Shown one piece after another: positions 7,525 through 14,330 of a stretch of 27,956 nucleotides of DNA. The notes beneath the pieces were generated by a model. It saw only the letters and a list, made by a program, of their open reading frames with translations. It did not search any database and was not told where the DNA came from. The stretch lies in the NCBI GenBank assembly GCA_041484845.1, contig JBGPIK010000037.1, forward strand, positions 1-27,956, written 5' to 3'. Source of the stretch: JBGPIK01 sp041484845 (GTDB lineage: Bacteria; Desulfobacterota; Binatia; UBA9968). Position 1 is the stretch's first letter. Every line of letters begins with the position of its first letter. The position numbers and the translations under genes were made by a program.

Positions 7525-8880
7525 ATGGAAGACAAGAGCAAGATACTTGTTTTTGATGACAGTCAGGACATGGCTGAATCTGTGGGCCTGATGCTTGCTC
7601 GAGCCGGCTTTCACTGCAGGGTCGGCAGAGATCCGACGAAAGCCATGAACCTGATTGCCGAAAACTCTCCCGACCTCATTATAGCCGGCCTAAGAATGTC
7701 TGGGGTAAACGGAATGGACTTGTTGGATCTCGTGAAACAAGAGTACCCATCGCTGCCGATGATCATCGTGACCGGCTATGCCACGGTCGATGCGGCCGTC
7801 GAAGCGATGAAAAAAGGTGCGGCAGACTTCGTTTCCAAGCCTTTTCACGCTGATGAACTCATCGTCAAGATAAGAAAAGCTCTAGACCTGGCCAGAGTCC
7901 TGGATGAAAACCGCTACTTACGTCAGGAGCTCCAAGGAGTTTCGGCTTTCCCCAACATCATAGGGAACAGCGGCGTGATTCGGAAAATCCTGGATACCCT
8001 CGAGCGGCTTAAGGACAGTGAGTGCCGGGTTCTGGTGACGGGCGAAAGCGGAACCGGCAAAGAGGTCGTTTCCCGCGCGATCCACAGACTCAGCCCCCGA
8101 AGAGACGAGAAATTTTTTGCCGTTAACTGCGCGGCCCTTACCGAGACCTTATTGGAAAGTGAATTGTTCGGTCATGAGAAGGGCGCCTTCACGGGGGCTA
8201 TCACCACTAAAATCGGACTCTTCGAACTGGCCAATCACGGCACACTTTATCTCGATGAGATCGCCGACACTAGCCAAGCGTTTCAAGCCAAACTGCTCCG
8301 CGCCGTTGAACAGAATGAATTTCAACGCGTGGGCAGCGCCAAAACGATTAAGACCGACGTTCGAATCATCGCCTGCACAAATAAGAATCTGGACAAGGAG
8401 ATCACTAAAGGCACCTTCCGCCAAGATTTGTATTATCGCCTGTGCGTGGTTCATATCCACCTTCCCTCCTTAAGGGAGAGAAAAGAGGATATCCCGATTC
8501 TGACAGATCATTTCGTGAAAAAAATTTCTTTGAAGATGGGCAAGAAATTCGAGGGAGTAAGTAAAAAGGCAATGGATCTGTTGATGGCGTACAATTGGCC
8601 GGGAAACATTCGAGAAATGGAGAATGCACTCGAAAGAGGAATGATCATGGCTAGCGGCGCGGTCATTGACGCCCAGGATCTCCCTCTCCGAAACGTTGGC
8701 GAAAAGGAGGACGGTCAATTAACCACGTTAGAAGATCTGGAAAAAACACTCATCGAAAGAACCCTGATCGAGTGCAACTGGAACAAGAGCCTTGCGGCTA
8801 AGCGAATAGGTATCGGGCGGAGAACGCTTTATGACAAAGCCGTGCGGTTGGGAATTCCACTGAAACCGAATGACGATTAA
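7525..8880 (+). CDS. NtrC-family sigma-54 activator with a receiver lacking the phospho-acceptor Asp
   Basis: This is a 451-residue regulator of standard length. The receiver spans residues 6-120, the AAA+ domain about 145-370, and a Fis-type HTH 405-445. The AAA+ part is complete: Walker A GESGTGK (173-179), the sigma-54 contact loop GAFTGA (220-225) and Walker B LYLDEIA. The HTH reads WNKSLAAKRIGIGRRTLYDK. In the receiver the acidic pair (Asp11, Asp12), Thr83 and Lys105 are kept. The site usually written LLDLRMPG reads IAGLRMSG, so Gly55 (GGC, 7687-7689) replaces the phosphorylated Asp, a one-base change from GAC. It should still open sigma-54 promoters. Control is probably by kinase contact, ligand, dimerisation or abundance, not phosphate. 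It likely acts on the sigma-54-like promoters around this island. Confidence 0.93.
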   Translation: MEDKSKILVFDDSQDMAESVGLMLARAGFHCRVGRDPTKAMNLIAENSPDLIIAGLRMSGVNGMDLLDLVKQEYPSLPMIIVTGYATVDAAVEAMKKGAADFVSKPFHADELIVKIRKALDLARVLDENRYLRQELQGVSAFPNIIGNSGVIRKILDTLERLKDSECRVLVTGESGTGKEVVSRAIHRLSPRRDEKFFAVNCAALTETLLESELFGHEKGAFTGAITTKIGLFELANHGTLYLDEIADTSQAFQAKLLRAVEQNEFQRVGSAKTIKTDVRIIACTNKNLDKEITKGTFRQDLYYRLCVVHIHLPSLRERKEDIPILTDHFVKKISLKMGKKFEGVSKKAMDLLMAYNWPGNIREMENALERGMIMASGAVIDAQDLPLRNVGEKEDGQLTTLEDLEKTLIERTLIECNWNKSLAAKRIGIGRRTLYDKAVRLGIPLKPNDD

Positions 8881-8902
8881 GGAGAGGAAAGGACGTACGG
8901 TG

Positions 8903-9937
8903 ATGATGAGTTTAGCTAGGCACGCGATTGCAACTATGTGTCTTCTACTCGTGGCGACAAGCTGTACCACTGCCGTACCGGAAAAGAAAGAGTTTGTCTG
9001 GCCATTGCCACCCGAACAGTCTAGGGTCAAGTTCGTTCGCGCCTATTGCTGCCTTGACGACTTTGGTAAGAAGGGGACGGAGGCCTGGGTGGAAGCTCTC
9101 TTCGGCGTTCAAGGCGGCCTCGGCATGTCCAAGCCCTACGCCATTACCACCGATAAGGACGGAAAAGTCTACGTAACCGACACGGGTCTCCGGACCGTCT
9201 GGGTCTTCGACGAAAAGAGCAAGAAGGTCTCATTCATAGGTCAAGGCGCGCTGCGAACACCTACCGGGGTGGCGACGGACGCAAAGGGCAAACTTTTTGT
9301 CTCTGACTCGAGTGCCCAGCAAGTCTATGCCTTTGACAGTGACGGCAAGATGATGATGGCTCTCGGCAAAAAGGATGAGCTGGGTAATCCGGCCGGGCTT
9401 GCGATTGACGCCGCGACAAACCGGCTCTATGTGGCGAACGCCAAACTCCACAAGATCAGGGTCTACGACACAAACGACGGGAAGTTCCTCTTCGATATCG
9501 GCAACCGTGGCTCGGACGAGGGACAGCTAAACTTTCCAACCAACCTATTCATACGAAGCGGCAAGCTTTACGTGACGGACACCGGCAACTTTCGCGTCCA
9601 GATCCTTGATCTAGACGGCAAGTTCTTGAAGAGCTTTGGCAAAGCCGGGGACACCTTCGGCAATTTTGCGCGCCCCAAGGGGATAGCTGCCGATAGCGAG
9701 GGCCATATTTATGTGACGGACGCAGCCTTTGACAATTTCCAGATCTTTGACGAGCAGGGGAAGATCCTCCTTTTTGTAGGCTCCAGAGGAAGAGATCCGG
9801 GTACTTTCGCGATTCCCGCAGGACTTTATGTCGATGAGAAGGATCGGATCTACGTTGCCGACCAGTACAACCAGCGAATTCAGGTCTTCCAATATCTCAG
9901 CGACAAGGCGGCAACCACAGCCGCTAAGGCTCCGTAG
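8903..9937 (+). CDS. NHL-repeat beta-propeller lipoprotein
   Basis: From the chosen start MMSLARHAIATMCLLLVATSC the protein has a lipoprotein signal with lipobox ATSC. An in-frame ATG at 8870 overlaps the NtrC stop and would add an odd charged leader, so 8903 is preferred (8906 equally possible). About six NHL blades follow, each ending in a variant of IYVTD...IQIFD and separated by G-rich turns (for example KVYVTDTG, KLFVSDSS, HIYVTDAA, RIYVADQYNQRIQVF). These form one six-bladed propeller. NHL proteins are often scaffolds beside multiheme cytochromes (established pattern, not proof). A paralogue lies at 13205-14326, inside the cytochrome operon. Being third in the regulator operon, it could link envelope state to the kinase, which is inference. 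Confidence 0.88.
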   Translation: MMSLARHAIATMCLLLVATSCTTAVPEKKEFVWPLPPEQSRVKFVRAYCCLDDFGKKGTEAWVEALFGVQGGLGMSKPYAITTDKDGKVYVTDTGLRTVWVFDEKSKKVSFIGQGALRTPTGVATDAKGKLFVSDSSAQQVYAFDSDGKMMMALGKKDELGNPAGLAIDAATNRLYVANAKLHKIRVYDTNDGKFLFDIGNRGSDEGQLNFPTNLFIRSGKLYVTDTGNFRVQILDLDGKFLKSFGKAGDTFGNFARPKGIAADSEGHIYVTDAAFDNFQIFDEQGKILLFVGSRGRDPGTFAIPAGLYVDEKDRIYVADQYNQRIQVFQYLSDKAATTAAKAP

Positions 9938-10203
9938 GAAATAATCTAGAGCGGAGCGTAAATCTGCCCGGATGTCGCGCCGGTTTCGTGTACAGATCAC
10001 CGCTTAAATTGATCTCACGAGCGCCCCCAAACCCGAACCAAGCAGTTTCTTAACTTCTTCGTTTACACCTCGGACTTGTCGCTCGCCAAGAGCATCCACG
10101 TCGACCACGACGTTTCTACGGGCATTTATTTGTCCCTATATTTCCCAGGCGCTCCAGTCTCCACACTCACTTGCCGGTAAGGTCGGCAATGGGCCAGTCT
10201 AAA
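9938..10203. other. Intergenic upstream region, no gene seen
   Basis: This is part of the 469-base gap before the tetraheme cytochrome gene. No frame with a ribosome site or recognisable domain was found on either strand. Regulatory elements are concentrated in the downstream half: the palindrome at 10204 and the promoter at 10329. Confidence 0.5.
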
Positions 10204-10220
10204 TCCGCACAGTGTGCGAA
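10204..10220 (+). promoter_or_regulatory. Palindromic candidate activator site for the NtrC-type regulator
   Basis: TCCGCACAGTGTGCGAA has a perfect core CGCACA-G-TGTGCG. It lies about 110 bases upstream of the -24 element at 10329, the usual distance for an NtrC-family enhancer. A second palindrome, AGCGCG-TG-CGCGCT (10224-10237), sits four bases downstream. The regulator of this site is inferred from proximity only. Confidence 0.55.
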
Positions 10221-10328
10221 AACAGCGCGTGCGCGCTTAACGGGTTAGATCTACCATTCGTTTTCAGCTCTCCGTTTCTCTTCTGCAAAAGCAGCTACTT
10301 AAATAATTTTTCCAGACAAAAACCAGAC

Positions 10329-10343
10329 TGGCAAAGAACTTGC
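10329..10343 (+). promoter_or_regulatory. Sigma-54 promoter of the tetraheme cytochrome gene
   Basis: TGGCAAAGAACTTGC has TGG/TTGC and exact GG-N10-GC spacing. Predicted start is near 10355, with a 50-base leader to the GGGAGG ribosome site (10392-10397) and ATG at 10407. Confidence 0.75.
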
Positions 10344-10406
10344 GCTAAGAAAAATGCAGTGTGAAACGTTAGCAAAATAAACAACTGTGAAGGGAGGACG
10401 AAGAAA

Positions 10407-11192
10407 ATGAAAGGAGTGAAAACTGTTTACTTGTTCTTGGCTATCTTGAGCCCGTTGCTGTTCGCGTCAGTTGCACGGGCACAGGGTATCTTGAACACAA
10501 AGCACAACTTGACTGCTACCGGCCCTGGGACCGTCAAGTCGTCGACCGCCGATGGGCTAGGTGGGCCGGAGGTTTGTGTCTTTTGCCATACTCCGCACGG
10601 CTCAGATACAAGCATAGAGGCGCCGTTGTGGAACCGGGCTGTAAACACAACCGGCTACACTATGTATTCGAGCCCGAGCCTTGACGGTACGATTGATACG
10701 CAGCCGACAGGGGTATCCGTTGCTTGCTTGAGTTGTCATGACGGCACAATCGCCTTCGACGCGCTTAGGAACCTGCCCGGCTCCGGAGGTTACACCGACA
10801 CTCCGGCAAAGACGGGGACATCAGCGTGGAGTTTCGTCGGAGGCACAGGGACTGGCAATAAGTACATGCCTGCCGGTGGAATCACGAATATCGGACAGGA
10901 CTTGCGTAATGACCACCCGGTTTCGATTGATTTCGCCAGCGCAAAAAGCCCCAGTTCCACCAGCGGGACAAACGATCATGCGACCGGCTTCAAAGATCCG
11001 CCGGGCGGGATCGACCCCACGAAAGATAGTTATTTTGCCAACGGTCTCAAAATCGCCGCGGGCAAAGTCCAATGCAACTCGTGCCACGATCCACACCGGT
11101 CGGATAATCCTACTTTTCTAAGAATCAACAACGGTGGCGCAGGAAACCAACAGAGCGCAGTTTGCCTTACCTGCCATAAGAAAGATGGTTAA
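10407..11192 (+). CDS. Exported tetraheme c-type cytochrome
   Basis: The 261-residue protein has signal peptide MKGVKTVYLFLAILSPLLFA, cleaved near ARAQ, and four CXXCH motifs (CVFCH, CLSCH, CNSCH, CLTCH). The N-terminal mature region GILNTKHNLTATGPGTVK and the following EVCVFCHTPH and PLWNR segments closely match the start of the 681-residue cytochrome at 14331. This one looks like a short paralogue or a duplicated module. Geobacter and relatives encode many such doubled-CXXCH proteins (family knowledge). Extra His residues (TPHG, DPHR) can serve as distal ligands. Expected location is the periplasm or outer surface. It is expressed from its own sigma-54 promoter and ends at a strong terminator, so it may be made in excess over the operon behind it. 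Confidence 0.9.
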   Translation: MKGVKTVYLFLAILSPLLFASVARAQGILNTKHNLTATGPGTVKSSTADGLGGPEVCVFCHTPHGSDTSIEAPLWNRAVNTTGYTMYSSPSLDGTIDTQPTGVSVACLSCHDGTIAFDALRNLPGSGGYTDTPAKTGTSAWSFVGGTGTGNKYMPAGGITNIGQDLRNDHPVSIDFASAKSPSSTSGTNDHATGFKDPPGGIDPTKDSYFANGLKIAAGKVQCNSCHDPHRSDNPTFLRINNGGAGNQQSAVCLTCHKKDG

Positions 11193-11206
11193 TCGCTGAC
11201 GCACCG

Positions 11207-11236
11207 AAAAGGGGAGGATTCCCTCCCCTTTTTTTT
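11207..11236 (+). terminator. Intrinsic terminator after the tetraheme cytochrome gene
   Basis: AAAAGGGGAGG (11207-11217) pairs with CCTCCCCTTTT (11222-11232) over a four-base loop. It continues into a run of eight T (11229-11236), 15 bases after the stop. Only 36 bases then separate it from the next ATG, with no sigma-54-like element, so the downstream genes probably depend on read-through. Confidence 0.88.
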
Positions 11237-11272
11237 GCCTAAAAAACAATCGCGTCATTTGACCTCAATACC

Positions 11273-13201
11273 ATGGACGAGGAATTAAAAGCGGAAGGAC
11301 AAATCACGTTCTCGGCTTACCGCCTAACTCCCGGGGGACGTGTTTCCAACCTGCAGAAGAAAAATATCCGGCTTGAACTCATAGCACCTGACGATGAAGC
11401 GATTCTCTCCGAACGCGGGCTAACCGCACTTCGCCGTGCGCGCATATTGCGCCTCTTGAGCCGGGCTGTCGAGCAAGACTCAGTTCTTACCTACGACAAC
11501 CTTGTCCATCTTCTATGCACAAGCTTGAGCACAGTGAAACGCGACATCAGAATACTCCAGCGGATGGGTTTTTCGGTTCCTATCCACCGCCGCAAAGGAC
11601 GAAGGGCGGGAGTTCTTTTTTTTCCAATCTTGATAGTGATTCTTTGGTCCGCGGACGGCCACGCGCAGCTGTCTTCGGTTTTTGGAACCATCGGCTTTGA
11701 CTATCAGTTTGAAAACCAACGGTCTGAAACCACAAGTACGAGCCGGCAGCTTTTTCTCCAACAGTACAATGTCGGCATAGACGGAAGAATTCTGGATCCT
11801 CGCCTGGCAACCTTCTCGTTCTCAGGTGCATTCAACTCTTCTTTCCTCCGAGACGAGAACAGCAAGGCCACCGCGTTTTCCGGGATCCTCTCCTTATTGC
11901 AAGAAGCGCCCTATGGCCTCACCTTACGAGCCGGTCGCTCCTTCTCGGCCGGGGAAACTGACACTGAGAGCAATTCATTAGGAGCGAATCTGCGCCTGAC
12001 GTGGCCGGAATGGCCCCAAGTCTATATGGACTTTGACCGGGTTACGATTCTAACCCACGGGGACAGTCGCGCCGATGATTCGATCACAACAGGGAAACTG
12101 CGCTTTTCGCACCGATTCTGGAGCACTATGGTCGACGGTGAGATTGGGGTTCAAAGCTTCGCCGATCGGATCAACGACACTTCGCAGGACCGCTATTTTG
12201 CCCGGCTAAACAACACCGTCAACTGGAACCCAACCACTACGCTCCGATCCGTAAATGATGCTTTCTTGCAGGGCAATCAGCTTGGCTTGGGTTCGTCATA
12301 CTTTTTGGAAAACCGCCCGGATCCGACTTTAAGCCGCACACTAGGCGTCAGTTACCGATCTAATAAGGCGGGCGACGAAGACGACCACTCGCTAAACTTG
12401 ACCGGCGCGATTTCAAAAACTTATGCTCCCTACACGTGGCTGCAAGCAAATTTTTTCACCTCCGCGATCGGTCAGAAGCGCTTTGGCACTGAGGACGCAG
12501 CAGGCGTCGCCTGGAGCGGAGGGAGCAGCTCAACGATGTCTTATTTTCGACCGGTTTGGCTCCTTGCTGATTATGCACTCGCTGTGTCATACGAAACAAC
12601 CGTTGGACAGCCCGCCACGACTCAACAGATTCACTTTGGGGCGATAAGTCAGACACTCGAACCTGTGCGCCTTTCCGGCGATTATTTTCTCGGCCTGCAA
12701 ACGGGTTTGACCCAGGGCACTCGTCAATTTCTGGTCGGTAAAGCCGATGTGGTGCTCACGCCGCAGCTGTCGTTTCGCTCTTTCGCTGATTTTCTGACTG
12801 AAGATATTCAGTCCCAAGATGTTATGACGAATCGCAAGGTCGCAACCCTTGGCGGAGGCGCTTCCTATCGGCCGGTCTTCAATTTAACTCTGGATTTCGC
12901 CGGAACTATTCAGTGGACTGATGCCATCGATACATCGGGAATATCTACGCGTGCAAATGTGCGCGCTTCTTACTTCGTTCCCGCTCCGGGGAGCCCGACC
13001 CTTGATATCACCGGCATCTGGGAACGCGCTACGGTGACCCAAGATAATCGGCTCGAAATTAACAGTCGGTTAAGCTACCGCTTCGGTCAGACCATCATAG
13101 CACTTGAACATCGCCTTCAAAGAAGACAGGCCGTGGCTTCCACCGGAATAAACAACTCGATTCATTTCAACGTTTCCAGGCCTTTTAGATTTGGTTTTTA
13201 G
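11273..13201 (+). CDS. Helix-turn-helix domain fused to an outer-membrane beta-barrel
   Basis: One uninterrupted 642-codon frame joins three parts. Residues 1-103 are soluble and cytoplasmic-looking, with a winged-helix type HTH at about 55-100 (LTYDNLVHLLCTSLSTVKRD). This recalls the DUF1670 family (from memory, unverified). Residues 104-131 form a signal peptide in mid-protein: a RRKGRR basic stretch, a hydrophobic core and a GHA-Q cleavage site. Residues 132-642 are alternating polar/aromatic strands of a barrel ending in RFGF, the C-terminal Phe typical of outer-membrane insertion. No ribosome site supports internal starting at Met98 (11564), and the ATG at 11273 also lacks a good one. 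A barrel beside multiheme cytochromes suggests a porin-cytochrome (MtrB/PioB-like) conduit by analogy. The HTH half may be cut off by signal peptidase. Confidence 0.8.
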   Translation: MDEELKAEGQITFSAYRLTPGGRVSNLQKKNIRLELIAPDDEAILSERGLTALRRARILRLLSRAVEQDSVLTYDNLVHLLCTSLSTVKRDIRILQRMGFSVPIHRRKGRRAGVLFFPILIVILWSADGHAQLSSVFGTIGFDYQFENQRSETTSTSRQLFLQQYNVGIDGRILDPRLATFSFSGAFNSSFLRDENSKATAFSGILSLLQEAPYGLTLRAGRSFSAGETDTESNSLGANLRLTWPEWPQVYMDFDRVTILTHGDSRADDSITTGKLRFSHRFWSTMVDGEIGVQSFADRINDTSQDRYFARLNNTVNWNPTTTLRSVNDAFLQGNQLGLGSSYFLENRPDPTLSRTLGVSYRSNKAGDEDDHSLNLTGAISKTYAPYTWLQANFFTSAIGQKRFGTEDAAGVAWSGGSSSTMSYFRPVWLLADYALAVSYETTVGQPATTQQIHFGAISQTLEPVRLSGDYFLGLQTGLTQGTRQFLVGKADVVLTPQLSFRSFADFLTEDIQSQDVMTNRKVATLGGGASYRPVFNLTLDFAGTIQWTDAIDTSGISTRANVRASYFVPAPGSPTLDITGIWERATVTQDNRLEINSRLSYRFGQTIIALEHRLQRRQAVASTGINNSIHFNVSRPFRFGF

Positions 13202-13204
13202 GAA

Positions 13205-14326
13205 ATGGCACCCGATATGTTTTCCGCCACGACAGCAGCTCACGGGTTGAAAAGCGCAATGAGCAACATGGTATCCGTACGGCACGGCGTCGTGTTTAAC
13301 ATGATTGCCGTTAGCTTTGGGTCTCTGTTGCTCACGCTGATATCGGGATGTGCCATTTCACAGGCCGTGCCGGAAGAACTGAGAGGAGTCGAGCCAACTT
13401 TGGTTTGGCCTCACCCACCTGAAGATTCCAAGATTCAGTACGTCAAAAGTATTTCTACTCCCGGAGATGTAGGAATCACGAAGTCATTCTTTAGAAAAGT
13501 GGTCGAGTTTTTTTTCGGGAAGACGGATGAGCGCATGCATCAGCCCTATGGTGTGACCGTCGATAGCAGCGGTCGCATCTATATTGCGGATTCCGCGCTT
13601 CGCGTTGTCCATGTCTTCGATGTAGCTGGGGCAAAGTATTGGTCTATCCGGGGCAGTAGTCAACAAGAATTTCAGTATCCCATGGGTGTGGCCGTCGACC
13701 CAGAGGGAAGGCTCTACGTTTCCGATGCCGAACGCCGAACGGTGATCGGATTCGATCGCGGCGGCAGCGCATTCCTGACAATTGCGGAAGGGCTGCAACG
13801 GCCCGCAGGATTAGCATTCAATCCTACGAACCATCTCCTGTATGTAGTCGATGTGGTTCGCCATGAAGTCCTGGCCTATGACTTGAAAGGCAAGCTCGTG
13901 TTTACCTTCGGGGGAAGAGGTGCGGAGAATGCGCGCTTCAATTTCCCCACCAATATCGCGATCGATCGGCGAGGAACCATTTACGTCTGTGACGCATTAA
14001 ATTTTCGCGTTCAGATCTTTCAGTCGGATGGAACTTTTATTAGCAACTTTGGCAGATTAGGCGATGCTCTGGGGGACTTTGCCCGACCGAAGGGAATAGG
14101 CATCGATTCGGAGGGCCATATTTATCTCGTGGAAGGACTTTACGATGTCGTCAATGTGTTCGACCGAGAAGGCCAACTTCTCCTTACTTTTGGAAACGCC
14201 GGCGCCGGCCGCGGAGAGTTTTGGTTAGCCACAGGGATCTATGTCGACCAAAAAGATCGAATCTATGTAGCCGATTCATTTAACAGTCGCGTCCAGATAT
14301 TTCAGTACTTAGATCACGGGAGGTAA
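13205..14326 (+). CDS. NHL-repeat beta-propeller lipoprotein (second copy)
   Basis: This 373-residue paralogue of the 8903-9937 protein shares the WPHPPEDSKIQYVKS opening against WPLPPEQSRVKFVRA. It has about six NHL blades ending RIYVADSFNSRVQIFQYL. A lipobox is seen in LTLISGC. The start could be 13205, three bases after the barrel stop, or an internal ATG at 13259 or 13268, which would leave a shorter, more normal signal peptide. The position between the barrel and the large cytochrome implies a shared complex. Propeller lipoproteins could dock cytochromes or serve as assembly platforms; no enzymatic residues can be named. The gene ends inside the ribosome site of the next gene. Confidence 0.87.
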   Translation: MAPDMFSATTAAHGLKSAMSNMVSVRHGVVFNMIAVSFGSLLLTLISGCAISQAVPEELRGVEPTLVWPHPPEDSKIQYVKSISTPGDVGITKSFFRKVVEFFFGKTDERMHQPYGVTVDSSGRIYIADSALRVVHVFDVAGAKYWSIRGSSQQEFQYPMGVAVDPEGRLYVSDAERRTVIGFDRGGSAFLTIAEGLQRPAGLAFNPTNHLLYVVDVVRHEVLAYDLKGKLVFTFGGRGAENARFNFPTNIAIDRRGTIYVCDALNFRVQIFQSDGTFISNFGRLGDALGDFARPKGIGIDSEGHIYLVEGLYDVVNVFDREGQLLLTFGNAGAGRGEFWLATGIYVDQKDRIYVADSFNSRVQIFQYLDHGR

Positions 14327-14330
14327 GTCC

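Noticed and set aside
6230..8880. Sequencing error as the cause of the missing His and Asp
   Set aside because: Both genes are full-length and in frame with intact surrounding motifs, and the kinase H-box differs at several neighbouring residues, not one base. It still deserves a read check.
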